Assembly (NCBI RefSeq): GCF_014836985.1
Contig: NZ_JACSPU010000002.1
Span: forward strand, 62,001-126,000
Length of the DNA stretch: 64,000 nucleotides
DNA from: Planococcus wigleyi
Lineage (GTDB): Bacteria; Bacillota; Bacilli; Bacillales_A; Planococcaceae
Direction: 5' to 3'
Positions 43,381 through 52,132 of this stretch are shown in pieces (positions within the stretch are counted from its first letter, which is position 1; each line of letters begins with the position of its first letter). The notes under the pieces were generated by a model. That model was not told where the DNA came from and ran no database searches. It was given only the letters and a program-made list of their open reading frames with translations. A program made the translations under genes and the position numbers.

Positions 43381-44250
43381 ATGAAAAAATTAATGATGGC
43401 AGGTGTGTGGTTATTGTTTATGCTGACACAAACCGGTTTTCAGGCTCAAGCGGCTGAAGTGGATGTCAAAGCCACTTGGTTGTGGAATCCGTGGATGATC
43501 TACGAAGATGAAGCGGGTACGATCGCTTTTCTCGAAAGCAAAAATGTAAACAAAGTATATGTCCAGATTGATGCGGATATTCCGGCTGGTGTATACCAGA
43601 GCTTCATCGAAAAAGCTGGAGCTGCGGGCATGGCCATTTACGCGTTGGATGGAGCGCCTGACTGGGTGGCAGCAAAAGGATTTACCAAACAGGACCGGTT
43701 GATGTCTTGGTTGTCAGCCTATCAACAAAAGGCTGCCTTGACGCAGAAGTTCGCCGGTGTCCATTTGGATGTGGAACCTTATTTATACAGCGGTTGGAAC
43801 ACCAATCGTGCAGCAACAGTCAAAGCTTATCAAGCCTTGCTGATGAAAGCCGTATCCAGCACAAACGCGTTGAACTTGCCTCTGGAAGCCGATCTTCCTT
43901 TCTGGTTCGACGAAATTCCATATAAAAACACTTACGGTAGTGGCATACTTGCCGAATGGGTCATCGCCAATACGCACAGTGTCACGCTTATGGCTTACCG
44001 GGACTCAGCAACCATGATAACAGAACTGGTAAGAAATGAAGTGGCCTATGGAGTGAAATACGGAAAAACGGTTGTGGTGGGAGTTGAAACAGGCCAAACC
44101 GATGAAGGTGAAGCTATCTCCTTCTATGAAGAAGGCGAGGCTTTCATGAACAATGAGTTAGCTGCTGTTTCTTCTCATTATGCCTTTTCCAAAGGCTTTG
44201 GAGGAATCGCAGTTCATCACGTGGACAGCTGGAAGACGATGGCTCCGTAA
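43381..44250 (+). CDS. Secreted glycosidase-like TIM-barrel protein
   Basis: A 289-residue exported protein directly behind the c-di-GMP riboswitch. The signal peptide is about 1-24 (cleavage near QAQAA). The rest reads as a beta/alpha barrel with alternating strands and carboxylates at strand ends: HLDVEPYLYSGW (D130, E132), EADLPFW (E169, D171), LMAYRD (about 203-208) and VGVETGQ (E236). This recalls GH18/clan-A-like hydrolases, but I cannot assign a named family. ATG 43381 follows GGGAGG; a frame from 43291 lies inside the riboswitch and is rejected. A role in trimming or releasing a polysaccharide is suggested by the neighbouring GT2. Confidence 0.78.
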   Translation: MKKLMMAGVWLLFMLTQTGFQAQAAEVDVKATWLWNPWMIYEDEAGTIAFLESKNVNKVYVQIDADIPAGVYQSFIEKAGAAGMAIYALDGAPDWVAAKGFTKQDRLMSWLSAYQQKAALTQKFAGVHLDVEPYLYSGWNTNRAATVKAYQALLMKAVSSTNALNLPLEADLPFWFDEIPYKNTYGSGILAEWVIANTHSVTLMAYRDSATMITELVRNEVAYGVKYGKTVVVGVETGQTDEGEAISFYEEGEAFMNNELAAVSSHYAFSKGFGGIAVHHVDSWKTMAP

Positions 44251-44290
44251 AAATTAGTCCACAACGATTTCTTTATTTTCCTAACAAGGA

Positions 44291-44332
44291 AACAGCAGAC
44301 TCAGTTTAAATAGCTGAATCTGCTGTTTTTTT
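44291..44332 (+). terminator. Terminator after the secreted glycosidase-like gene
   Basis: A 14-bp stem with one mismatch (44291-44304 with 44314-44327) followed by TTTTTC. It separates the riboswitch transcript from the HEAT/GT2 genes, so direct riboswitch control of those genes would need read-through. Confidence 0.8.
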
Positions 44333-44447
44333 CGTAGAGTTAAGTCAAGTGAAATATGGTACACTATCCATAAATTATGAAACAATAAGGTTTTTAATAG
44401 AAATATTTTACTTTAAAAAAGATGCCTTCAAAAAAGGGGACTGGCAA

Positions 44448-45494
44448 ATGATTGAGTTATTTATATGGGCGGTTTTGGGTTTATTGGGAATTCAATTGCT
44501 GATTTTAGCTCTGCTGATCGGTTGGAAAAGAAGGAATTTAGCTGATGAAAATGTAATAGAAGAAGCGTTAGCTGCGTTAAAACCACAATTTCGAGAATAT
44601 ATAGAAGGGGCCAGAGAAATAGAACCTGCGCTCCCGCCTGAAAAAAAACATCGTTTTAAATTGATGGAAACGATGTTGGATGAGTTTTCAGCTGAAGAAT
44701 TTCCGGAAATGCAGTTCTCAAAAATTCATAGATTAGCGGAAAAGTATTTGGCAGAGCATTACCGGCTTATTTTGAAAAAAGGCCAATGGGCAGAGCGTGT
44801 CAACGCGTTGTATTTTATTGAAGACTTCCGGCTTTTTTCGTTGAAAGAAGATGTCTATCAGCATTTTCTGAGAATCAATAAGCGTGACGAAGAGTATCGC
44901 CAGTGCATCCGCGTCTGCGCTACACTGCAGGAAGCTCGGCTGATGGATGTCGCTATTGAAAACAAGAGCTTGTCATTCGGAATGATCAAAGAATTGCTGC
45001 ACCGGCTGGAAGATGATTTATTGAAGGTGACAGCGGAACGGATGCAGGCTAAAGAGGATATTTCCGAGAACATGCTTAATGCCTTTATTACATTCAGTGG
45101 GGAACGCCGGATGGCCCTGTTATTTCCTTTTGTCGAACAGAAGTTGCGCGATGAACGAAAGGAAGTGCGTCTGAAAGCCATGAGCAGCCTATGCCATTAC
45201 GGAGAAATGGCGGATCCGTCAATTCTTTTGGAATTTTATGATTCAGAGCATTGGCAAGAACGGATGTATGCGGCAAAACTGACGGGTGCCTGCCGTTTTG
45301 AGCAGTACAAACAAAACCTGGTTGATCTGCTGTCGGATAATGTCTGGTGGGTCCGCTTTGCAGGTGCTGAGAATATAAAAGTCTTTCAAGGCGGCAATGC
45401 CATCCTTGAGCAGGTCTCAATCGAACACACGGATGCCTATGCACGAGATATTGCCAAACATATGCTGACAAGAGAAGGCGGGGAGCTCGCATGA
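44448..45494 (+). CDS. Membrane-anchored HEAT-repeat protein
   Basis: A 348-residue protein with one N-terminal transmembrane helix (about 3-26) and a long all-helical cytoplasmic part. Repeating paired helices such as RKEVRLKAMSSLCHYGEMAD, HWQERMYAAKLTGACRFE and NVWWVRFAGAENIKVF are HEAT/armadillo-like, suggesting a docking scaffold. Its stop overlaps the GT2 start (ATGA, 4 bases), so the two are translationally coupled and likely act together. I chose the ATG at 44448 with AAGGGGA 7 bases upstream; a frame from 44349 lacks family character. Confidence 0.82.
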   Translation: MIELFIWAVLGLLGIQLLILALLIGWKRRNLADENVIEEALAALKPQFREYIEGAREIEPALPPEKKHRFKLMETMLDEFSAEEFPEMQFSKIHRLAEKYLAEHYRLILKKGQWAERVNALYFIEDFRLFSLKEDVYQHFLRINKRDEEYRQCIRVCATLQEARLMDVAIENKSLSFGMIKELLHRLEDDLLKVTAERMQAKEDISENMLNAFITFSGERRMALLFPFVEQKLRDERKEVRLKAMSSLCHYGEMADPSILLEFYDSEHWQERMYAAKLTGACRFEQYKQNLVDLLSDNVWWVRFAGAENIKVFQGGNAILEQVSIEHTDAYARDIAKHMLTREGGELA

Positions 45495-46930
45495 GTGGAA
45501 CTGGAATTACAGTAGTCATTGAAATCATTTCCTGGGCAATAATAGCTTATATGTTGGCTGCCGGCGCGATTTACTTGATTCTTTTCTTTGTCGCTAGCCC
45601 AAAGATAAGCAAAGAGAAGAAATTGAACCGCCAGGAGCAGATAGAAGAACTGTCGATCAATAAAGATACGTACCCTATTTCTATTCTGGTCCCTGCTTAC
45701 AATGAAGAAGCAGGTGTGGTCAGCACTGTCCGATCATTATTGAACCTGAACTATCCTCAGTATGAAATCATCGTAGTGAATGATGGTTCCACAGACAGAA
45801 CCAGTGAAAAAGTGCTTGCCCAATTTGGAATGGAGCCGATTGAACTGGCGATCCGGACATATTTTAAAACAGGGGAGATCAAGCGGGCTTATCGATCGAC
45901 ACTTCACCCCAATCTTTTTCTAATCGAAAAAGAAAATGGCGGGAAGGCAGATGCTTTGAATGCAGGCGTCAATTTCTCGAGATATCCGTACTTTGCGGCG
46001 ATTGACGGAGATTCCATTTTGGAACAGGACGCCTTGCTGAAAACCATGAAACCGATTGTGGATTCGAGTGGCCTGGTCACAGCTACAGGCGGGACTGTGA
46101 GAATTGCCAATGGCTGCAAAATAAACCGGGGTGTCATCGAACAGGTGGCGTTGCCTAAAAAACCGCTGGAAATCATGCAGATTATCGAATACTTCCGCGC
46201 GTTTCTTATTGGGCGCCTCGGTTTTAGCCGGGTCAATATCCTGCTGATCATTTCAGGCGCGTTTGGCGTCTTTGAAAAAAGCCGTGTCATCAAAGTGGGT
46301 GGCTACAAAACAGATACGGTCGGGGAAGACATGGAACTCATTGTCCGATTGCACCGTTCCATCAAAGATGAAAAGTCGAAACAACGGATCGAATACATCC
46401 AGGACCCTGTTTGCTGGACAGAAGCACCCAGTACTGTGGCTTCCCTGCGGGCGCAACGGATCCGCTGGCAACGAGGTCTGGCGGAAACGCTGTGGACTCA
46501 CCGGGGAATGATGTTCAATCCGAAGTACAGAGGGATTGGTTTGTTTTCGATGCCTTATTATGTGTTTATTGAATTGTTGAGTGCAGTTTTTGAAGTGATG
46601 GGGTATTTTATCATTATCGGCGGCTTTGCGTTCTCCTTCATTGAAACCGACATTGCGGTAGTGATGCTGCTGGTGATGGTCCTGTATGGTTCCTTGCTGT
46701 CCGCGCTTGCTGTGCTGCTGGAGGAATGGACCTATCACAAGTATCCGACCGTCAAAAGCATTCTTGTGCTTTATATTTATGCATTGACTGAGACATTCTG
46801 GTACCGCATCCTAATGAACTTTTGGCGTGTACAGGGTCTGTTCTACGCTTTCAAGAAAAAATCAGTATGGGGAGACATGGAGCGAAAAGGTGTGTTCTCT
46901 GATGAAGAACCAGAAGAAGGAAGCCTGTAA
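45491..46930 (+). CDS. Processive family-2 glycosyltransferase
   Basis: A 479-residue membrane synthase that probably polymerises and exports a polysaccharide. One N-terminal helix (about 8-34), a GT-A catalytic domain with NDGS (D98), DGD (D172, D174), GED (D280) and the processivity motif QRIRW (Q322, R325, W326), then about four C-terminal helices (about 350-450). Nearest well-known types are poly-GlcNAc synthase (IcaA/PgaC) and hyaluronan/cellulose-like synthases. There is no PilZ domain, so any c-di-GMP control is not through binding to this protein's own PilZ. Coupled to the HEAT protein. Confidence 0.9.
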   Translation: MSGTGITVVIEIISWAIIAYMLAAGAIYLILFFVASPKISKEKKLNRQEQIEELSINKDTYPISILVPAYNEEAGVVSTVRSLLNLNYPQYEIIVVNDGSTDRTSEKVLAQFGMEPIELAIRTYFKTGEIKRAYRSTLHPNLFLIEKENGGKADALNAGVNFSRYPYFAAIDGDSILEQDALLKTMKPIVDSSGLVTATGGTVRIANGCKINRGVIEQVALPKKPLEIMQIIEYFRAFLIGRLGFSRVNILLIISGAFGVFEKSRVIKVGGYKTDTVGEDMELIVRLHRSIKDEKSKQRIEYIQDPVCWTEAPSTVASLRAQRIRWQRGLAETLWTHRGMMFNPKYRGIGLFSMPYYVFIELLSAVFEVMGYFIIIGGFAFSFIETDIAVVMLLVMVLYGSLLSALAVLLEEWTYHKYPTVKSILVLYIYALTETFWYRILMNFWRVQGLFYAFKKKSVWGDMERKGVFSDEEPEEGSL

Positions 46931-46950
46931 AAGGCTTCCTTCTTCTGGTT
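46910..46950 (+). terminator. Terminator overlapping the GT2 3' end
   Basis: A perfect 17-bp stem (46910-46926 with 46932-46948) with a 5-nt loop that contains part of the stop codon, so the ascending arm encodes the last residues. Followed by TTTCT. Confidence 0.82.
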
Positions 46951-46964
46951 TCTAGATGATTTTT

Positions 46965-49900
46965 TTAATTTGTCTCGCCGAAGGTCTTTTGAAGAATGTA
47001 ATAAGATTGCTTCAGCCGCTCTTCGGATTGCGGCAGCCCCCAAGTTTCCCATGAGTACCGAGTTGCTTGAGAAGCCTCAAAAGTTTCAACAGCTTTTCCG
47101 TTGCTATCGGTCAGGCTGGCGGCGACGTCCAGTCCTTTTATCGTTTCGGAAGACTCGATGCCGTCTTTCCAGAGATTACCGATGAATTCGCGTTTAGCGG
47201 GATCTTTGGCATTCAGCAACATCCATGGAATCCGGATTTCCATGGTTCCCGTCTTTTCATCATAGTAATAATCATTGAGGGAATCATAGTCTTCGTGCTC
47301 AGGATTAGCGATTCCAAATCGGAAGATGCCAGTTTCATAGGAATCGAATGGATAGATTTCTCCTGTATCCGGACGCACAAATTCCTTGTTCAACGCAAGA
47401 CGGATAGGGTGGAACGTCGATTCGATGTCTTCTTCTGAGGGAATCATCTTCAAGCGTTCATGGTAATCATAATAGAAGCTATCGTAATCGCCTGCTATCT
47501 GCAGCTGCGCTTTCTTCAATCCTTCAACCTTCAATCGGAAGTCTGCCAGAAACTCTGTTTTCTCCAAGGCGTCGATCCCGATGCCCTGGTCTTCACGGAT
47601 GCTGAAGTAAAGGTTGAAATCCTGTTTGTCCCACCAGTTTTTATTGGTTGGATCGAACTGGGCTTTAATGTAAACGTAGCGTTCATCTGAATCCATGGTC
47701 AAGGTTCTGAGTGCTCCATCTTCTTTTTCATAAAGAGTTTCGCCCTCTGTCCAATCGTCTACGCCGTCCACTCTGACTTTATGGCGATCAAAGCTCAATA
47801 ATCCGAATTGCTGCTCATTGGTTTGGGCGTTGGACCAAAATGGACGTTCGTCGGGATTGTCATAATCCATCGTGTTCCAAGTACGTTTAAACCATTCATC
47901 CTGCCAGGTGAAGACCATACCGCCCAGCATGCCTTCTTCGAGAATGTCTTCATACATGTGGGTGACGATTTCACCTTGCTGCCGTTCAGAAATGAATCCC
48001 TGATTCCAGCCGAAAGGATTTTCATGAGTCATGCCACGAGATGCTGGAATCCCGAATTCGGCGATGACAATCGGCATGTCGTGCGAATCATTCAAGTCTC
48101 TCAAGTAACCGGCGTAATTATTGAATTCGCCGCGGTGGTCAACAAATTCAGTGTAGCGTTCCTCCAGATTCAAAAAATCAGGATAGTACGGATAGACATG
48201 GTAGGAGGCGAACATGCCGACCGTATCTGTTATGCCTTTGGTTTTGATGTGATTTGGGTCGACAGTGGCTATATCTTCCTGATCACTTGGCTCTGCAGGC
48301 TGATCGATATTGTCCGTCGTCACCCAGTTGGTGAAGCTGAGAGGGCGCATGCTTTGGTATTCGTCCAACTCGTAGGCGGCCAAAAAGTCCAATTGCTGTG
48401 CCAGCCAATGCTCCATTGGATTTGCCTCTTCTGTATAGACATAGGTGCCTTCAAAATCACCCAAGTCCGGATAATCCTGCTCCATTTGATCGACTGTTAA
48501 AGGAAACCATTCAATGCCAATCATCCAACCGATGACATAGGGAGAAATATCAGACTTATAAGTTCCGTAAGCGTGGCCCGGTTCCTGTTCAACCACAGCA
48601 TCGCCGTGGATCACATCGACAATTTTCTCGACTTCAGTTTGAAACCGTTCTGTGATTTCAGGAGTAAAAGCGTCCAATGTCTCCACCAGCGGCTCTTCGT
48701 CAATCCAAACCCCGTGATACAAGTAAAGCGGCTCGTCAGCGCTGGCATTGTAAGCAGCGAATGCTTCGTAGAAAGCCGGCGGATGGAGCGTATAGACACG
48801 GATTGCATTGGCATTCATCTCGCCGATTGCCTTGAACCACCGGTCGTATTCTTCGCGGGTGATGGCCGCTTCTCCTGGAAACGTTCCGGGTTTGGCCATT
48901 CCCATATTGACGCCTTTAATAGTGAAGGGCTGCCACTTGCCATCCTCATAAACTTCAAACGCTTGCCCATTAATGCGGGAAGGATATGCGATCCCCTCTT
49001 TCGTGGCGGCAGTAGCTTTAATTGTTTCAACTTGTTTTTTCTTCTGTTCTGCATTCGCCAAAATCGTTTCCATCATAGGTACGTAAGTCTGCCAATAAAA
49101 ACTCTTTTCGCCATCAAGCGATTCCATGGAAAGGAATGAACGCAGCTTCGAGAATCCTGAATAGCGGTAGAAGTTTGGCGTGTCATCCATATCGACAAAA
49201 TCCCCTGCAAAGTAATAAAGATCCGCTCCGTGTTTCGATTGATGAAAGACAGCTGGAAAATCCAACGGAATATCTGCTGCTTTCAATTTGTCGCTGCCTT
49301 TAGTTTCCAGGTTCCATTGGTAGTCTGCTAAGACCTCGGTGCCTGACTGCGCTTGGTTGATATCAAACCAATAATCAAAAGAAGGGCTTTCCTTCAACTC
49401 GAATTGAGCTGTACCTTGTTCAGTGAAGGCAAGGCGAAGCCCGTCAGTACCGACTTCTCCGGCATCTTCAGAAAGGACCACGATTTCACCTTCAGCATCA
49501 TTGACCAAGACAAATCCGGCCCCTTCAAAATTCCATTCTCCATCATTTCTTTCATAGTTCTCAATAATCCATTGAGGTACTTCGCCGTCAGTAGAATGGA
49601 GATCCGCGAAGTGGCGCCCACTCCAGCCGCTCCATTCCAATCCCAGGAATTCGTTCATTTCCTGGGTGACTTCTTCCGTAGTTGGGGAGGCGAAGGTATT
49701 GAATTCTACAACCAAGTCCGTGCCTTGGGACTGCACCTGCTTTTTGATGGTTTGCCATTCAGCCATTTCAAGCCCGCCGGAAAGCATGGATGAAGTGCCC
49801 GGCTTTTTCTCTGCAGACTGCCAAGGAAGATCTTCTTCATAGACTCCATAAGAATCCGCTAAATAAATCAAGTCCGTTCCAGATAGATCTTGAGGCAACT

Positions 49901-50165
49901 CAAGGGTTGTATAGCTTTCCGCTTGTTCATCCGGAACAAAGCCGTAATAATCGGACTCTGCCTGATAGGGCTCCTGGGATTCTGTTACATAGCGATGGTG
50001 ATTCAACAGCCAGGTCAGTCCTTTATGTTCCCGGTAGCTTTCAGTCGGAACTGTTTTATCGAGTATGGCTATGTTTACTATTTTTTCTTCTTTAAAGAAC
50101 CAGACAAGAACGGGCAGCAAAAGCAGAATAATAATTGCTGTTATAGATAGAAGCGTTTTCTTCAT
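46965..50165 (-). CDS. Large membrane-anchored glycosidase-like protein
   Basis: A 1066-residue extracytoplasmic protein held by an uncleaved N-terminal helix (about 4-24). About 25-400 is an N-terminal region of unknown fold. About 405-790 reads as a clan-A-like TIM barrel: FTIKGVNMGMAKPG, NANAIRVYTLHPPAFY, IGWMIGIEWF with candidate acid/base E552, IVIAEFG with candidate nucleophile E703, and MVFTWQDEW. About 800-1040 is a beta-rich module, possibly carbohydrate binding. It is convergent with the GT2 gene. Polysaccharide processing is inferred. The SD before this ATG is weak (GAGTGA). Confidence 0.75.
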   Translation of the reverse strand: MKKTLLSITAIIILLLLPVLVWFFKEEKIVNIAILDKTVPTESYREHKGLTWLLNHHRYVTESQEPYQAESDYYGFVPDEQAESYTTLELPQDLSGTDLIYLADSYGVYEEDLPWQSAEKKPGTSSMLSGGLEMAEWQTIKKQVQSQGTDLVVEFNTFASPTTEEVTQEMNEFLGLEWSGWSGRHFADLHSTDGEVPQWIIENYERNDGEWNFEGAGFVLVNDAEGEIVVLSEDAGEVGTDGLRLAFTEQGTAQFELKESPSFDYWFDINQAQSGTEVLADYQWNLETKGSDKLKAADIPLDFPAVFHQSKHGADLYYFAGDFVDMDDTPNFYRYSGFSKLRSFLSMESLDGEKSFYWQTYVPMMETILANAEQKKKQVETIKATAATKEGIAYPSRINGQAFEVYEDGKWQPFTIKGVNMGMAKPGTFPGEAAITREEYDRWFKAIGEMNANAIRVYTLHPPAFYEAFAAYNASADEPLYLYHGVWIDEEPLVETLDAFTPEITERFQTEVEKIVDVIHGDAVVEQEPGHAYGTYKSDISPYVIGWMIGIEWFPLTVDQMEQDYPDLGDFEGTYVYTEEANPMEHWLAQQLDFLAAYELDEYQSMRPLSFTNWVTTDNIDQPAEPSDQEDIATVDPNHIKTKGITDTVGMFASYHVYPYYPDFLNLEERYTEFVDHRGEFNNYAGYLRDLNDSHDMPIVIAEFGIPASRGMTHENPFGWNQGFISERQQGEIVTHMYEDILEEGMLGGMVFTWQDEWFKRTWNTMDYDNPDERPFWSNAQTNEQQFGLLSFDRHKVRVDGVDDWTEGETLYEKEDGALRTLTMDSDERYVYIKAQFDPTNKNWWDKQDFNLYFSIREDQGIGIDALEKTEFLADFRLKVEGLKKAQLQIAGDYDSFYYDYHERLKMIPSEEDIESTFHPIRLALNKEFVRPDTGEIYPFDSYETGIFRFGIANPEHEDYDSLNDYYYDEKTGTMEIRIPWMLLNAKDPAKREFIGNLWKDGIESSETIKGLDVAASLTDSNGKAVETFEASQATRYSWETWGLPQSEERLKQSYYILQKTFGETN

Positions 50166-50196
50166 TCATATCACTCATTTCTATTTACAAAATATA

Positions 50197-50228
50197 ACTC
50201 AAAAGACATTATAGCTTAAAAGACATTA
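50197..50228 (-). repeat. Tandem 15-base direct repeats in the promoter of the large glycosidase-like gene
   Basis: 50197-50211 and 50214-50228 agree at 12 of 15 positions and share AAAAGACATTA, with a period of 17. A minus-strand TATAAT lies at 50208-50213, between and overlapping them, and the -35 position is poor, so the repeats may bind an activator. Confidence 0.5.
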
Positions 50229-50261
50229 AAAATAGAAAAAAATTACCTGTTTTTCAAAATA

Positions 50262-50289
50262 AAAAAGACTCGATTACTCGAGTCTTTTT
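50262..50289 (-). terminator. Terminator of the mtnWXBD operon
   Basis: A perfect 12-bp stem (50262-50273 with 50278-50289), 4-nt loop, with T runs on both strands. On the minus strand it follows the mtnD stop by 9 bases. Confidence 0.9.
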
Positions 50290-50298
50290 GAAAAATTA

Positions 50299-50835
50299 TT
50301 AGCTTTGTACACTGCCTTCTTCCTGGTAAACCGGTACCCATCCTTCAGTCGTTACAAAAATACGGATAGCTACGACTTTGCGGTCGTCAGCAAGTGTAAA
50401 GTAATGGGTGATGTTTTCAGGAACCGAGATTAAGTCGCCTGGCGTCAAGTGAACTTCAAAAAAACGTTCGTCTTTTCCTTGGATGATGAAGACGCCGTGT
50501 CCGCTGACGATGTAACGGACTTCGTCATCTGTGTGAATATGCTTGCGCTGGAAGTTTTTCAAGAGCTCATCCAATTTCGGATTAGAGTCAGACAGGGAAA
50601 TGATATCCGCTGCCTGGTAGCCGCGGCGCTCGGAGATGTCATCGATTTCTGTTTTGAATGCCTGAAGGATTTCGTCTTTGTCAACATCGCTCAAATCAAA
50701 TTTTTCGCGCAGGTTCTCCGGCAATTTAGTGTTGTCCCAATGTTCATAAACGACTTCCTGCTGCTCCAGAAATGCCGCTACTTCGTTTTGTGCCTCGATT
50801 GTTTCGTTTGTTCCTTGAATTTTAATGATCGCCAT
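50299..50835 (-). CDS. mtnD: Acireductone dioxygenase
   Basis: Converts the acireductone of methionine salvage plus O2 to 4-methylthio-2-oxobutanoate and formate (with Fe2+; other metals give an off-pathway product). The 178-residue cupin carries the metal ligands in KHIHTDDEVRYIVSGHG (two His and Glu) and the last His in NITHYFTL. Last gene of mtnW-X-B-D. The start follows AGAGAGGAAG. The SAM-I riboswitch at 53425-53530 controls the operon. Confidence 0.96.
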   Translation of the reverse strand: MAIIKIQGTNETIEAQNEVAAFLEQQEVVYEHWDNTKLPENLREKFDLSDVDKDEILQAFKTEIDDISERRGYQAADIISLSDSNPKLDELLKNFQRKHIHTDDEVRYIVSGHGVFIIQGKDERFFEVHLTPGDLISVPENITHYFTLADDRKVVAIRIFVTTEGWVPVYQEEGSVQS

Positions 50836-50850
50836 TTAAATCTTCCTCTC

Positions 50851-51465
50851 TTATTTTAACTGTAGTTGTAACGCTAATTGGTATTGAAATAAAAATTCGC
50901 TGGCTTCAAGCAGCTTCTTTGCTTCAAAGCCGTCTTTTCCCCAAACGGTGATGCCGTGGTTGCGGATCAGCACCGCTCCTTTATCGGCAGTGATATAAGG
51001 TTCAAAGGCTGCGGCAAGCGTCGGGATATCGGCGTGATTTGGAATGATCGGAATGGTCAATACAGCATCTTCTTCCCATAATCCAAAGGCCTTGATCAAT
51101 TCCTGTCCCTGGAAATCGATTTTTCCGGCATCTCCGTATAATTCGGAAATGACGTTATTGGCTACCGTGTGGACGTGGAGGCTGCAGCCGGCCCCTGTCT
51201 TTCCATATATCGCACAGTGCAACAAAGTTTCTGCAGAAGGCTTCAATAGAGTCCCGGCAGCAGGCTGTCCATCGGCATCCACAAGAAGGAAGTCTTCGTC
51301 AGTGCGTTTTTTCTTGTCTTTTCCGCTGGCGGTAACCAGAAATTCAAGTGGCTCGTCCGCCACTTTGATGGCGAGATTTCCACTGGTTCCCATAAACCAG
51401 TCACGAATAGCCAGTTCATCTTTGACATCGGCCAGTTCCAGCCATTTATCGTGCAATGCCGTCAT
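50851..51465 (-). CDS. mtnB: Methylthioribulose-1-phosphate dehydratase
   Basis: Dehydrates 5-methylthioribulose-1-phosphate to 2,3-diketo-5-methylthiopentyl-1-phosphate. The 204-residue class II aldolase/adducin protein has the zinc-binding histidines in [12 protein letters not shown] and [10 protein letters not shown], and [10 protein letters not shown] near the N-terminus. It overlaps mtnX by 4 bases and precedes mtnD by 15 bases. GGGGTGA upstream of the ATG is inside the mtnX end. Confidence 0.95.
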   Translation of the reverse strand: MTALHDKWLELADVKDELAIRDWFMGTSGNLAIKVADEPLEFLVTASGKDKKKRTDEDFLLVDADGQPAAGTLLKPSAETLLHCAIYGKTGAGCSLHVHTVANNVISELYGDAGKIDFQGQELIKAFGLWEEDAVLTIPIIPNHADIPTLAAAFEPYITADKGAVLIRNHGITVWGKDGFEAKKLLEASEFLFQYQLALQLQLK

Positions 51466-52127
51466 GACTTCACCCCTGTATAGTCATCCACAATGGCGAT
51501 GACTTCATGGAAAGTTTCAAACGGTTTATAATCGATGTCCGCTTCCTGGCATTTTTCAGCCAGCAGATCCCGGGCAATGACAAAATCAGCTTGTTTGGCG
51601 GCTTCCCAGTCACTGATGGAATCGCCGATGACGATACTTTTGGCGCTGCTGCCTAGAAGATCCCGAATGACGGATGGTTTGCAGCAGCCACAGCCTTGGC
51701 TGGTACAGGTTTCGTCACAGCCATGTGGAAATACCAGTTTGATGGTGTCTCCTGAAAAATCGGCGCTGTTGCAATAGATGCCGTCAAAAGGTCCAAATGG
51801 TTCAAGCAGCGGGTAAACAAAGAAATCGATGCCGCCGCTGACGATGTACAAAGGAAGTTGCTGTTGCTTTGTATAAGCGACAAAATCGCTGAAGCCTTCG
51901 CGTATTTCCGCCTGCTCCAGCACATATGAAATGATGTCATCTTTTGCCTCGACCGGAAGGAGGGAGAACATCTTCGCAACACCCTCACGTATCGAAATGG
52001 ATTGGTCAAGAATCTGGTTTTTGACGGTTTCCCAGCCCGGCGGATTAAATTTCTTCATAATGGCGATGATGTTGTCATTGGCTGTAACGGTGCCGTCAAA
52101 ATCGCAAAAAATAATCGGTTTACTCAA
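51462..52127 (-). CDS. mtnX: 2-Hydroxy-3-keto-5-methylthiopentenyl-1-phosphate phosphatase
   Basis: Removes phosphate from the MtnW product to give the acireductone. A HAD hydrolase of about 221 residues with motif [14 protein letters not shown]-type motif II ([10 protein letters not shown]) and [13 protein letters not shown] as motif [17 protein letters not shown] is the usual cysteine-rich insertion. The TTG at 52127 fits best: GGGGGTG lies 8 bases upstream, and translation from it aligns with B. subtilis MtnX. The ATG at 52142 has no SD. It starts just downstream of the mtnW stop. Confidence 0.94.
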   Translation of the reverse strand: MSKPIIFCDFDGTVTANDNIIAIMKKFNPPGWETVKNQILDQSISIREGVAKMFSLLPVEAKDDIISYVLEQAEIREGFSDFVAYTKQQQLPLYIVSGGIDFFVYPLLEPFGPFDGIYCNSADFSGDTIKLVFPHGCDETCTSQGCGCCKPSVIRDLLGSSAKSIVIGDSISDWEAAKQADFVIARDLLAEKCQEADIDYKPFETFHEVIAIVDDYTGVKS

Positions 52128-52132
52128 TTTGT

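Noticed and set aside
47808..48500. 230-codon plus-strand frame opposite the large glycosidase-like gene
   Set aside because: Antisense shadow of a strongly protein-like minus-strand gene; no SD and no recognisable fold.
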